NCBI GenBank assembly: GCA_001464695.1
Contig: LNDQ01000039.1
Span: 46,037 to 110,036 of the forward strand
Length of the DNA: 64,000 nt
From: Betaproteobacteria bacterium Ga0077523
Lineage (GTDB): Bacteria; Pseudomonadota; Gammaproteobacteria; Burkholderiales; Ga0077523
Reading direction: 5' to 3'
Positions 25,799-34,410 of the stretch are shown piece after piece. The notes beneath the pieces are model-generated. The model was not told where the DNA came from and ran no database searches. It worked only from the letters and a program-made list of their open reading frames with translations. The position numbers and the translations under genes were made by a program. Each line of letters opens with the position of its first letter. The stretch's first letter is position 1.

Positions 25799-26020
25799 AT
25801 GACGATGATCAAGAATGCGGAACACTTGCACGAGCGGGAGAAAGCCCAGCGGCGGGAGCCTGTGGATGTCGTTCACAACCGCAAGCATTTCGAGGGGCTC
25901 TACCGGCTCGCCAGGAACCTCGGCGCGCTCGGACCCGAAGAGGATTCGCTCAATCACAAGATCGCGCTCGCCCGCGCCCTCAATGTTCGAGTCGCTGCTC
26001 GCGCAGCCTCGCTGAGGCGT
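25799..26020 (+). pseudogene. Small protein upstream of the nucleotidyltransferase remnant, 3' end altered by a frameshift
   Basis: ATG 25799 opens a reading frame with a coherent coding part of about 60 residues (MTMIKNAEHLHEREKAQ... NLGALGPEEDSLNHKIALAR). It then overlaps the nucleotidyltransferase start. As it stands the frame reads on into shadow sequence. If one C at 26007 is removed, it would stop at a TGA just downstream, giving a normal four-gene-overlap style pair. It looks like the small partner of a two-gene nucleotidyltransferase module; I recognise no named family. Confidence 0.45.
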
Positions 26021-26318
26021 TCGAAGCCGAAGGGCTCCGCTGCATGTTCATCGGCGGACAGGCTGTGTTGCTGTACGGGGAACCGCGATTGACCCGCGAC
26101 GTGGGCGTCACGGTGGGAACCGACGTGTCGGCGCTGACCCAAGTACTTGCCGTCGCGCACCGGACTGGCTTGACACCCCGCTCGACCGACCCCGAGAAGT
26201 TCGCAGCCGAAATCATGGTCCTGCCCTGCGAGGCCTCCGCGACCGGCATTCGCGTGGATTTCGTGTTCTCCACTTCGGCCTACGAAGTGGCCGCGACGGC
26301 GCGAGACCCGATCATTTC
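25983..26318 (+). pseudogene. Nucleotidyltransferase (AbiEii-like) remnant: frameshifted and truncated
   Basis: ATG 25983 starts MFESLLAQ and then hits a stop after 10 codons. Dropping one C at 26007/26008 restores the frame into LAEAFEAEGLRCMFIGGQAV and on through LLYGEPRLTRDVGVTV, a nucleotidyltransferase-like core (GGQAV, TRDVD-type motif with Gly in place of the second Asp). The coding similarity ends near EVAATAR at about 26315, right at the 3' end of the convergent gene, so the C-terminal half is gone. Both lesions argue for a dead gene, possibly a relic of an AbiE-like defence or toxin module. Confidence 0.6.
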
Positions 26319-26329
26319 TCCAGGGAGAA

Positions 26330-26755
26330 TCAGAACCGCGCATCCCCCGTCTGCAGCAATTCGATCTTCCACACACCCCCGCGCTTGACGAGCGCCTCTC
26401 GCCCCTCGTCGTCGGACCCGTTCTCGTACAGGAACTTGAAGCGGACGACGGCCCCCTCCCCGCGTACTTTCTCGCTCAACACGTAGAGCTTCTTCAGGGT
26501 GCCCCTCTCGGTGAGATCCTCGCAATACGCGCTGAGGCTGCCCGCGAGCCCCACGTCTGCCAGGCGTTCGAGCGAATCCTTGGTCACGAGGCGCTCGGCC
26601 TTCAAGTATTTGCCGTCGTTGCAGGCCTTGTAGAAGGCTTTGACAATCTCGGCGGGGGTTGTCTGCGCGAACGCTTGTGTCGAAACGCAGAGCCCCGCAA
26701 TGGCAATGAACATGCTTGCCGCATGGCCGGATCCGGGTCGTGGCAGCTCTGTCAC
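26330..26755 (-). CDS. Small exported protein (DUF4878-like)
   Basis: A 141-aa protein. GTG 26755 is preferred because GGGGAGG lies at good spacing; ATG 26713 is a possible shorter start. A hydrophobic segment ending STQAFA is a signal peptide. The mature part begins TTPAEIVKAFYKACNDGKY and ends with a beta-rich half (GAVVRFKFLYENGSDDEGREALVKRGGVWKIELL), the layout of DUF4878/NTF2-like lumenal proteins. It is the last gene in a run of small exported proteins on the minus strand. Function unknown. Confidence 0.7.
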   Translation of the reverse strand: MTELPRPGSGHAASMFIAIAGLCVSTQAFAQTTPAEIVKAFYKACNDGKYLKAERLVTKDSLERLADVGLAGSLSAYCEDLTERGTLKKLYVLSEKVRGEGAVVRFKFLYENGSDDEGREALVKRGGVWKIELLQTGDARF

Positions 26756-26856
26756 GAGCCAAGTCCTCCCCAATCGTTGCAGTCGACAATGTTGCCGCCA
26801 AACCTGATGCCACCAGGAAAACCGGAAGGACCTGGCAACGGCTCGACCCCGAGCTT

Positions 26857-27858
26857 TCATTCGAGCTTGATGCCGGCGGCATCCGCCCATCGCTTCCACC
26901 TCGCCCGCTCTGCTCGCCAGTACGCAAGAAAATCCTCCGGAGACGACGGCCTGGGTTCGGCACCCTGCGCTTGCCACCGCGCCCGCAGGGCGGGTTGCGA
27001 CAACACCTCCGCGAATGCGGCGTTCAGGCGGTCGATCACCGGACGCGGTGTACCCGCGGGCGCGAAGAAACCGGCCCAGGTCGCGATCTCGAGTTCCGGC
27101 AATCCGGCTTCGCGGGCCGTGGGTACCTGCGGCAGGACCGGTATGCGGCGTGCTCCCGTGGTGAGCAACGCGCGCAGTCTGCCACCCTCGATGAACGGCA
27201 GGCTCGTGGGGACGAAGTCGAATGCGAACTGGAGGCGGCCACTCACCAGATCAGGCAGAAAAGAGGAGCCACCTTTATAGGGCACGTCCACGGCCTCGGC
27301 ACCGGTGGCCTTCACGAACACTCGCCCGAGAAAGTGCAGCAGGGAGCCCTGGCCGACAGTCGGATAGGTCAACTCGCCCGGCTTCTTTCGGATGAGCTTC
27401 TGAAGATCAGCGACCGACTCCACACCCATGCTTGCTGGCACCACGAGCAGCGCTTCACCCTGCACGTACTGAGTGATCGGCGTGAGGTCCTTGTCGATGT
27501 CGAAGGGCATCTTGACGCCAACGGCAGGAGCGACCGCCAGGTCACTGACCGAGCCGGCGAAGATCGTGTAGCCATCGGGTTTCGATTTCGCGACCCGATC
27601 GGCGCCAATGAGTCCCATGGCACCCGGCCGATTCTCGACCAGCACCTGCTGGGCCAAGCGCTTCTCGAGGTCAGCCGCCACTTCGCGAACGCGTACGTCC
27701 ACGACGCCGCCCGCCGGGTAGGGAACGACGATCGTTACGGGACGGGTGGGATACGCATCCTCGGCGCCAGCACTCGAAGGCGCGCACGCCATCGCTGCCA
27801 CGGCCATCAGCAAGCCGAGGCAGCGCATTGGCAATGCTCCGAACGCCTCGCGATTCAC
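26857..27858 (-). CDS. Bug-family (TctC-like) periplasmic solute-binding protein
   Basis: A 333-aa tripartite-tricarboxylate-type binding protein. The start is GTG 27858, or possibly ATG 27828. A signal peptide ends at SSAGA. Family motifs are YPTRPVTIVVPYPAGGVVDV near the mature N-terminus and VENRPGAMGLIGADRVAKSKPDGYTI. Bug proteins bind carboxylates and amides with high affinity and are highly multiplied in Burkholderiales; most are orphans. No TctAB transporter is next to it. It sits inside a run of small exported proteins. Confidence 0.92.
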   Translation of the reverse strand: MNREAFGALPMRCLGLLMAVAAMACAPSSAGAEDAYPTRPVTIVVPYPAGGVVDVRVREVAADLEKRLAQQVLVENRPGAMGLIGADRVAKSKPDGYTIFAGSVSDLAVAPAVGVKMPFDIDKDLTPITQYVQGEALLVVPASMGVESVADLQKLIRKKPGELTYPTVGQGSLLHFLGRVFVKATGAEAVDVPYKGGSSFLPDLVSGRLQFAFDFVPTSLPFIEGGRLRALLTTGARRIPVLPQVPTAREAGLPELEIATWAGFFAPAGTPRPVIDRLNAAFAEVLSQPALRARWQAQGAEPRPSSPEDFLAYWRAERARWKRWADAAGIKLE

Positions 27859-27906
27859 GACACCCGTTTTCCAGTCGGTGTCATCGACGAGCCGCCTGAA
27901 TGTCGC

Positions 27907-28365
27907 CTACGGAGCCACGGGCAATCGCGACACATGCTGGTCCACGATCTGCCATTTGCCTCCGATCTTCGACCAGACGAGGCTGTAGCGGGTGTCCAGT
28001 GCCTTCGGTTCGCCGCGCTCGTTCAAGGTGTTCAGCACCGCGTAACCGTTCTGGATCACCAGGTCGTCGTTGTAGGCACGGATGGCGGACTGCCGGATGA
28101 ACAGGTGGCGACGCGGATACATGAGAAACAACTCGGTGAAGTACGCCTTGATGGCCTCCTTGCCCTCGATGCGGTAGGGCGAGAACGACGAGAGGAACGT
28201 CGCGTTGTCGGCGAACGCGGCAGCATAGGCTTCGACGTTTCCGTCCTGGAGCGCCTGGCCGCGACCCGCGGCGATCTGGGTGACCTCCTCCACGGGTCCG
28301 GCCCAGGCCATGCCGATGGATTGCAGGAACAGCAGAACGAGTGCAGCACCGATGGTTCGACTCAT
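27907..28365 (-). CDS. Exported SnoaL/DUF4440-like protein
   Basis: A 152-aa protein from ATG 28365 with AAGGAGA upstream. Signal peptide about 1-22 (IGAALVLLFLQSIGMAWA). The mature part reads as an NTF2-fold protein: QIAAGRGQALQDGNVEAYAAAFADNATFLSSFSPYRIEGKEAI and a C-terminal YSLVWSKIGGKWQIVDQH. The DNATF and WQIVDQH pieces are typical of SnoaL-like/DUF4440 proteins. No catalytic role can be read. It lies 48 bases upstream of the Bug protein gene on the same strand. Confidence 0.8.
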   Translation of the reverse strand: MSRTIGAALVLLFLQSIGMAWAGPVEEVTQIAAGRGQALQDGNVEAYAAAFADNATFLSSFSPYRIEGKEAIKAYFTELFLMYPRRHLFIRQSAIRAYNDDLVIQNGYAVLNTLNERGEPKALDTRYSLVWSKIGGKWQIVDQHVSRLPVAP

Positions 28366-28444
28366 GATCTGTCTCCTTGGTTGGGGCCGCGCGCCCGCGG
28401 AATCGTCCACGGGCAGGCACGGCGGAAGACCATCCGGCGCCACG

Positions 28445-28903
28445 CTACTGGCAGTTGCCGGTCCATGTGCCCGTGGTCACCTTGCCGTCATCCACGACGA
28501 CCTTCCAGGTCCCCGAGTTGTTCTTGCCCGCGAATACGCCCGTGCCACCGATCTGCGTCCACGTCCCATGATCGGCGCCGGGCTCGATGCCACCGGCATC
28601 GCTCCACGAATCGCCATCCTTGGTCTTTCGAACGCAGGCGTAGCTCAGATGGGTCTTGCCGTCTGGCGTGGTCAGCACGTAGCCGCCACATTGGCCGATG
28701 CCCGTCATGGGCGAGTTCTCGCTCGTCCCGCTGCCGCGCGCCGAGAAGATGGTGAGGGTATGCCCCTTGCCCAGATCGATCGTCTCGGCGGATTGGCCGA
28801 CGTTGGTCCATCGCCCGGTACACTCCTTTGCCATCGCCGCGCCGCTCAGGATCGCACCTGCGGTCAAAGCACTTCCCCACAGCATCCAGAAGCCGGTCTT
28901 CAT
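28445..28903 (-). CDS. Small exported protein of unknown function
   Basis: A 152-aa protein from ATG 28903 with GGAGGAC upstream. The signal peptide is residues 1-25 (ends AAMA). The mature part is small-residue rich with four cysteines (ECTGRW, GQCGGYV, YACVRK, TGNCQ at the very end) that could form two disulfides. The repeated pattern of GTW and GTGVFAGK suggests a beta-barrel-like fold. I do not recognise the family. It is part of the run of exported proteins between 26.3 and 29.5 kb. Confidence 0.7.
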   Translation of the reverse strand: MKTGFWMLWGSALTAGAILSGAAMAKECTGRWTNVGQSAETIDLGKGHTLTIFSARGSGTSENSPMTGIGQCGGYVLTTPDGKTHLSYACVRKTKDGDSWSDAGGIEPGADHGTWTQIGGTGVFAGKNNSGTWKVVVDDGKVTTGTWTGNCQ

Positions 28904-29004
28904 CGTTGTGTCCTCCGTCGGATGTCCGGGCTGTACGGAACTGCCAGTGCCAGAGCCTCAGCCCGTGAGGGCTCGGCGGGCAGCACGAGGTCGGCCTTGG
29001 CGCA

Positions 29005-29499
29005 TTACCTGACCCGCTCCCAGTGATCGACGAGCACGCCTTCCATCGTCGCGGTCAGTGAGTCGCCTTCATAGGCCACCGCGGGTGGATCGAACGGCAA
29101 CTTGTAGGAGATGCGCCCGCCTTCACGGTTGACCGGCACGCTCTTCGTCTCGCCATTGACCCCACGGGCGACCGGACCGCCACTGCCGTCGTCGAACGCC
29201 GAAGCAAGGGTCGTCTCCGTGTAGATGTTGGCGGTCAACCGATACTTCGAGATGACTCCGTAGGAAGCGGCCTTGCCGTCGGGCGTTTGCCAGAACACGT
29301 TGAGATGACGGGTGCCGTTGATGGCCGTTCCCATGCCGTACACGGCCGGCGGGACAAGCACCGTACCATCGGGCAGCACGCGCTTCACCAGCCGCCATGT
29401 GCCTTCGATGTCACCGGCATGGGCGGTGGCTCCCGCCAAGGCCAGCGCGACCAGCATCCCGGCAACCACAGGCACGACTTTCGAGAAGACTCGATTCAT
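29005..29499 (-). CDS. Exported lipocalin-like protein
   Basis: A 164-aa protein with ATG 29499 and AAGGGGGG upstream. Residues 1-28 are a signal peptide ending AHA. The mature protein begins GDIEGTWRLVKRVLPDGTV and contains KAASYGVISKYRLTANIYTET, ending SLTATMEGVLVDHWERV. The GTW-start and closing HWER pattern is like lipocalin-type or DUF-lipocalin small ligand binders. The ligand is unknown. It is the first gene downstream of the large BTAD regulator. Confidence 0.65.
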   Translation of the reverse strand: MNRVFSKVVPVVAGMLVALALAGATAHAGDIEGTWRLVKRVLPDGTVLVPPAVYGMGTAINGTRHLNVFWQTPDGKAASYGVISKYRLTANIYTETTLASAFDDGSGGPVARGVNGETKSVPVNREGGRISYKLPFDPPAVAYEGDSLTATMEGVLVDHWERVR

Positions 29500-29593
29500 G
29501 GCTCACCCCCCTTGAGAGACTGCAGAGGCAGTGTGCGCGCGCGTCGCTTACAAATGACTTACCGCAAGTGCCGAGCGGTCGCGCGGCGTGGAT

Positions 29594-32500
29594 TCAACCA
29601 TCCGCGCGCAGCGCAAGATGCAGTCTTTCAGTTTCCCCGGATGGCGCCACCGCCAGCGACGCCGCCAATTGCTCGCGACAACGCCGGTAGGTATCGAGCG
29701 CCTCGGTGCGATCACCGGCGCGGCTCTGACAGGCCATCAACCGGCGATAGAGTTCCTCGGTGACCGGATCGATGTCGAGGACACGCTGGTACAGCTGGAT
29801 CGCGTCGCTCACCGCACCACGTCGCTCCAGCTGATCGCCGAGCCGGCGCGTGAGCCACAGGAGCGACCGATGCCGTTGATCGCGGGGGCCGAGCATCCAG
29901 CTCTGCGTCGCTTCGTGCGCGAACAGCGGCCCGCGGTACAGCGCCAGCACCCGCCACGCGAGCGGTTCCCATTCGGCTTCCGTCGCATGGATGCTGCGCA
30001 GCCGTTCTATGCCACGATCGAACGCCCAGACGTCCACCCAGCAATAAGCCGCATCCAGTCGCAACGTACCGTCGGTCACGACCAGCGCGTCCTCGCGCCG
30101 CAACCATTTCCGCAAGCGGTACACGGCGACCTGAAGAGAATTCACGCCCGCGTCGGCCTCCGAATCCGGCCACAACGTGTCCGCCAGCAAGCGCGCGTCG
30201 ATGGGGTCGGGGCCATACGCGATGAGCGCTTTCAGGAGATCCGACAGCCGGTGCCCGGACTTGCCGCCGTTGCCGCGCACGGGGGATCCGTGCACGTCGA
30301 CGCCCCAGGCGCCTAGCGCGCGCACGCGCACGGACCAGGGCCAATCCTCGAAATCCGGCTCGGGACAACCGATGCCGCGATGCCGGATGAGATGGCGCAC
30401 GTATTCGGACTCGATGCGATACCTCAGCGCTTCGATCAGGACCGCGGGATCGAAAGTGGAGTACCAGCTGGCCCCCCAGAAATAGCGCGTCTGTCGCAAG
30501 TCGGCGAACCCGGCCTGCATCACCTCGAAGGCACGCACCCGGTTGCCGTCCGCGAGGAGCGCGTGGGCGAGTCCAATGCGCGCGGTGCCGCGCAACCAGG
30601 GGCTGCCATGCTCGCCGATCCAGACCAGCGCGCGTTCGAAGACCGTACAGGCTTCGGCAGGTCGATGCAGCGCGATCAGGATGCGACCCAGTACCGGGGC
30701 GCAGATGATTCGATACAGCGTGTGGCCGGACGATTCGCACAGCGCTTCGACGCGCTTGATGAGATCGAGGGCTCGTTCCGCATCGCCGAGGCCGAGATGG
30801 CACTGTGCCGAATGCAGGTAGTAGCCGAAACGCAGGTGCAGCGACGGACCTTCCAGGTGCGGCCGGATCCGCTGCTCGAGTTGCGTGAGCGCCGCCGCGT
30901 ACTTGCCTGCCTGCACCAGCGGCGCGACCTGACCGCGCTCGAACTCGCAGCTCAACGGCGCCAGGCCGGAATCGTCGACCAGCGAGCGGCCGCGCTCGAA
31001 TATCGCCATGGCGCGTTCGCTCTCGGTCAGGTGCACGGCGTGCAACCCGCTCCACCACAGGTGAATGCTGCGGGTGCGCGGTTCGGGCTTGCCCGATTCC
31101 ATCACCGGCTCGAGTCGAGCGATGAGGCGCTCCACGCCGTCGGCATCGCCGCGCCACCACAGACAGGCCATCAGCGCGGTGCCGACGTCGAGCAGCAGGT
31201 CCGGATCGCTGATCGTCTCGAGATTCTCGGCGACACGCTGCATGTGCTCCAGCATCGCAACGTCGTGGGGACGGCGGTGCAGTTCGGCCCGCAGCAGGCT
31301 CGCGGCCGCGCGTGCCGCCGGCTCGGCCGCGAGATTCCACCCGTCCTTCGCAACCAGCGCCTCGATCCGATCGATCCAGGCATCGAGGGGTCGCCAGTTC
31401 TCGCCGTCGCTGTAGAAGCTGTCGGCGATCTGCGCCGCGGCGAGCAACTGCCCGGCTGGCTCAGCTTCCTCGGTGTAACCGTCGAACGCACGCGAAAGGA
31501 GCTGGCGAGCTGCGAGCGGATTGCCCGCCGTACGGGTGACGCCGAGCCAGAAGAGCAACCGCGGCTCGGCATCGACCAGCGCCTGCGGCATCGGGACGAT
31601 CCAGCCCTCGAGCGTCTGGCGCCGTCCCTGCCGGATGAGCTGGGGCGCCACCTTGCACAACAACTCCGTGTAAGCATCCCAGCTGCCGGTTTCAGCGAAC
31701 AGCGCGAGTGCGTCCTGGACCTGACCGGTCGTCTGCAGCAGGGCGGCAGCGCTGGCGGTGAGGCGCTGGTGCTCCCTGGTCGACAGTTCGTCGCGGGCAC
31801 GCGCCCGCAGGAACGTCCGCACCAGTGCGTGAAACTCGTAGATCGTCTCGACCCCGGCGCGCCGGCTCACGAACAGGTTGCGCCGCGCCATGGTTGCCAG
31901 CACCTTGGCTGCATCGGGATTGCCGCTGATCACCTGTCCCATCGCCGCCGTCATGCACGGCAACATCGACATCCGCATCAGCATGTCGCGCGCCTCCGCC
32001 GGCGCATCGTCGAACAGCAGCGTCGCGAAATACTCGAAGATGGTCTCCAAGTGTGTCGGCGAGGACACTGCGTTCGCGACCGGCGCGCGCCGCAGGCTCT
32101 CGGACATGAGCACGATCCCCGCGGCCCAACCGTCCACCTGGTCCTGGACCGCCTGCAGGTCGACCGATGGCGGCACGCCGAGAGCCGCCGCGAGTTGAGC
32201 GGCTTCCTCGCGCGTGAACTGGAGATGCGACCACTCGAGCTTCGCCAGCCGGCGCATCGCTGACTGCCCGGCGAAACGCGGCGGCGGTTCGAAGCGGCTG
32301 ATCGCGATGATCTGCACGCCGGCCGGCGCCTGGGCCGTGGCCTCGATGACGATCTCCTGCATGGCGGTGTTCTCCGCCGCTTCGTGAAGATTGTCGAACA
32401 CGACGACGAATGCGTCCGGCAACTGGCTGAACAGATCGCGAAACCAGCGCCGCGCGAAGGCCCCCAGATCGCGTGCATCGAGCGTGAAGAGTGGAGGCGT

Positions 32501-32776
32501 CAGCTTGGCTCCGAGCAGGCCGGTGACGGCGACGCCGAAGTAATAGAAGAATGCGGCAGGATCGGCGTCCCCGGCATCGACCTGGTACCAGAGGCACGGC
32601 AACTGCCGCGCTTCAATCCAGCTCGAGACCAGCGACGTCTTGCCGGCGCCGGGCGGAGCGGCGATCCAGACCAGCGGCTGGCCGCGCGCCTCGTCCATCC
32701 GGGCGAACAAGCGATCGCGCCGGAGCAGGCCATCGGTTCCGGGTCGGGTGAACTTTGCGAAACGAGCCTCAGGCAT
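29594..32776 (-). CDS. Large MalT/BTAD-type ATP-dependent transcriptional regulator
   Basis: A 1060-aa cytoplasmic regulator. ATG 32776 is preferred over an upstream ATG at 32827. Residues 1-300 form a STAND/NB-ARC-like ATPase: Walker A APPGAGKTSL at about 41-50 and a VVFDNLHEA Walker B. A long helical TPR-like region follows (about 370-790). The C-terminus has an OmpR-like winged helix (LRKWLRREDALVV, about 840-900) and a bacterial transcriptional activator (BTAD) TPR domain. Such proteins assemble upon inducer binding and activate nearby operons. The genes just downstream encode small exported proteins, which are natural candidate targets. Confidence 0.88.
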   Translation of the reverse strand: MPEARFAKFTRPGTDGLLRRDRLFARMDEARGQPLVWIAAPPGAGKTSLVSSWIEARQLPCLWYQVDAGDADPAAFFYYFGVAVTGLLGAKLTPPLFTLDARDLGAFARRWFRDLFSQLPDAFVVVFDNLHEAAENTAMQEIVIEATAQAPAGVQIIAISRFEPPPRFAGQSAMRRLAKLEWSHLQFTREEAAQLAAALGVPPSVDLQAVQDQVDGWAAGIVLMSESLRRAPVANAVSSPTHLETIFEYFATLLFDDAPAEARDMLMRMSMLPCMTAAMGQVISGNPDAAKVLATMARRNLFVSRRAGVETIYEFHALVRTFLRARARDELSTREHQRLTASAAALLQTTGQVQDALALFAETGSWDAYTELLCKVAPQLIRQGRRQTLEGWIVPMPQALVDAEPRLLFWLGVTRTAGNPLAARQLLSRAFDGYTEEAEPAGQLLAAAQIADSFYSDGENWRPLDAWIDRIEALVAKDGWNLAAEPAARAAASLLRAELHRRPHDVAMLEHMQRVAENLETISDPDLLLDVGTALMACLWWRGDADGVERLIARLEPVMESGKPEPRTRSIHLWWSGLHAVHLTESERAMAIFERGRSLVDDSGLAPLSCEFERGQVAPLVQAGKYAAALTQLEQRIRPHLEGPSLHLRFGYYLHSAQCHLGLGDAERALDLIKRVEALCESSGHTLYRIICAPVLGRILIALHRPAEACTVFERALVWIGEHGSPWLRGTARIGLAHALLADGNRVRAFEVMQAGFADLRQTRYFWGASWYSTFDPAVLIEALRYRIESEYVRHLIRHRGIGCPEPDFEDWPWSVRVRALGAWGVDVHGSPVRGNGGKSGHRLSDLLKALIAYGPDPIDARLLADTLWPDSEADAGVNSLQVAVYRLRKWLRREDALVVTDGTLRLDAAYCWVDVWAFDRGIERLRSIHATEAEWEPLAWRVLALYRGPLFAHEATQSWMLGPRDQRHRSLLWLTRRLGDQLERRGAVSDAIQLYQRVLDIDPVTEELYRRLMACQSRAGDRTEALDTYRRCREQLAASLAVAPSGETERLHLALRADG

Positions 32777-32866
32777 GACGCCTCGCATGCGATCGTCGTG
32801 TTTCCATGCTACCGCGGCTGGCCGCAAGCGCGGGACAGCCCGGCGGGGCCACCCCGCAGTAACCCG

Positions 32867-33232
32867 CTATTGCTTGAGCTCGATCAAGATCGCATCGCTC
32901 GGTTCGAGGTGTTCGTGGGCATGAGTGACCGCCGGCCGGTACAGCGTGTCGCCGTCCTTGCCCTGGGTCTCGGAAATCTTGCCGTCTTCGGCTGTCCAGC
33001 GCACCTTCCCGCTCTTGATCACGTAGACGACCGAGGCCGGATGCGTGTGCATCGGGATCTTGTCGCCCTTGTTCATCTTCACTTCGATGATCCTGACCTT
33101 GTCGTTATCGATCAATACCTTGGTCTGCTTCGGGGCGGCTTCGAGGAAATCCATCGCGACCGCCGGTGCAGCGACCAGGGACAACAACAATGCCGATGCC
33201 GTCCAGGCGGCCGGCGCGGAGAACTGTGTCAT
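32867..33232 (-). CDS. Exported cupin-domain protein
   Basis: A 121-aa small cupin. ATG 33232 follows GGAGGGGACG. Residues 1-26 are a signal peptide (cut after AVA). The cupin barrel carries HTHPASVVYVIKSGKVRW and HAHEHLEP, supplying His residues for metal binding. The N-terminal part reads VLIDNDKVRIIEVKMNKGDKIPMHTH. The substrate and metal are unknown. It lies upstream of the BTAD regulator and downstream of the livM-type gene on the same strand. Confidence 0.85.
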   Translation of the reverse strand: MTQFSAPAAWTASALLLSLVAAPAVAMDFLEAAPKQTKVLIDNDKVRIIEVKMNKGDKIPMHTHPASVVYVIKSGKVRWTAEDGKISETQGKDGDTLYRPAVTHAHEHLEPSDAILIELKQ

Positions 33233-33434
33233 GGCGTCCCCTCCACGGTTGGTTGGGCCCGGAACCTTCGAGGCATGGACGACCGCGATCGGGTCGGTCT
33301 CGACCGGCCTCGGGCAACTGCACTGTGCGACGCCCGGGCTTACGGTTGACCTACGGATTGGCCAATCCGCCCCGTACCTGGGGCCCGGGGTGAAGTCCCC
33401 CGACGCTGTTGCCGTTCGCGGCCTGGCGGAAGCC
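33233..33434. other. Intergenic region, no gene found
   Basis: About 200 bases between the cupin start and the livM-type stop. It contains a GATTGGCCAATC palindrome near 33356-33367 and a GGGGCCCGGGG tract, but no coding frame with a plausible start or family match. Confidence 0.4.
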
Positions 33435-34400
33435 CTAGCGTCTCAGGATCTTTGCCGTGACGCCGCGCAACATCCACGCGACCCCTCCCGGCATCAGATA
33501 GATGAACACCAGCAGCACGGCGCCGTAGATTGCCCAGGGCGCGGCTTTCGAGATCTGATCGGCGAAATTCGGCACGAACTGGATGAAGAGTGCCCCCCAG
33601 ATGGCCCCCGACAAGGTGGCCAGCCCGCCCACCACGATGCCGACGACGAAGCTGATCGACAGGAACGCGGTAAAGCTGTCGGGCGCCACGAACTGCACGG
33701 CGATCGCGCCGAGAGCGCCGCCGATGCCGGTGTAGAGCGCGCTGATGCCGAAGGCGGTGCTCTTGTAGACGGCACCGTTCACGCCCATGGCTTCCGCGGC
33801 GATGGGTTGGTCCCGTAGCGCGATCAACGCGCGGCCGGTCCTGCCGCGCAGGATGTTCCACGCGACGACGAACAGCACGACCGCCACGAACAGCGTGAAG
33901 AGGTACAGCCAGCGATCCTGGGACAGCGGCAGGCCGAAGGGCGGATCGGGCTTCATGATCACGATACCCTGGACGCCGCCGGTCCATTCCTCGAGGCGCT
34001 TGTACTTCAGCAACTGCGGTGTGGCCACGGCCAGCGCGAAGGTCGCCAGCGCAAGGTAATGCCCCTGCAGTCGCAGCGCCGGCAGCCCGAACAGGAAGCC
34101 GAATACGAAGCAGATGAAGCCGGCCGCCGGCAACGTGGCCCAATACGGCACGCCAAAGCGATCCATGAGAATCGCGGCGGTGTACGCCCCGATCGCGAAG
34201 AACGCCCCGTGACCGAGCGAGATCTGGCCGTTGTAGCCGGTCAGGATGTTGAGCCCCAGCAGCACGATCGCGTAGACTATCGCCTGCGTGAACTGGAAGG
34301 TACGGTAGTCGGACAGGAAGAACGGCAGGACGGCCAGCGCGAGCACGACCAGCAGCATGCCGATCATTCGCCGACCGTCGAGCCCTCCGTCCGTTCTCAC
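33435..34400 (-). CDS. livM: ABC transporter permease, LivM type
   Basis: A 321-aa inner-membrane permease with GTG 34400 (TGAGG upstream). It has about ten hydrophobic segments. GYNGQISLGHGAFFAIGAYTA is the LivM signature, and ALRDQPIAAEAMGVN is the ATPase-coupling loop. It is the last gene of the minus-strand Liv operon, 10 bases after livH. It forms the pore with LivH for a branched-chain amino acid, short peptide or amide-type substrate. Confidence 0.93.
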   Translation of the reverse strand: MRTDGGLDGRRMIGMLLVVLALAVLPFFLSDYRTFQFTQAIVYAIVLLGLNILTGYNGQISLGHGAFFAIGAYTAAILMDRFGVPYWATLPAAGFICFVFGFLFGLPALRLQGHYLALATFALAVATPQLLKYKRLEEWTGGVQGIVIMKPDPPFGLPLSQDRWLYLFTLFVAVVLFVVAWNILRGRTGRALIALRDQPIAAEAMGVNGAVYKSTAFGISALYTGIGGALGAIAVQFVAPDSFTAFLSISFVVGIVVGGLATLSGAIWGALFIQFVPNFADQISKAAPWAIYGAVLLVFIYLMPGGVAWMLRGVTAKILRR

Positions 34401-34410
34401 GTCATGCGCC

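Noticed and set aside
30380..32263. 627-codon plus-strand frame opposite the BTAD regulator
   Set aside because: Shadow of the regulator; no ribosome site or motif.
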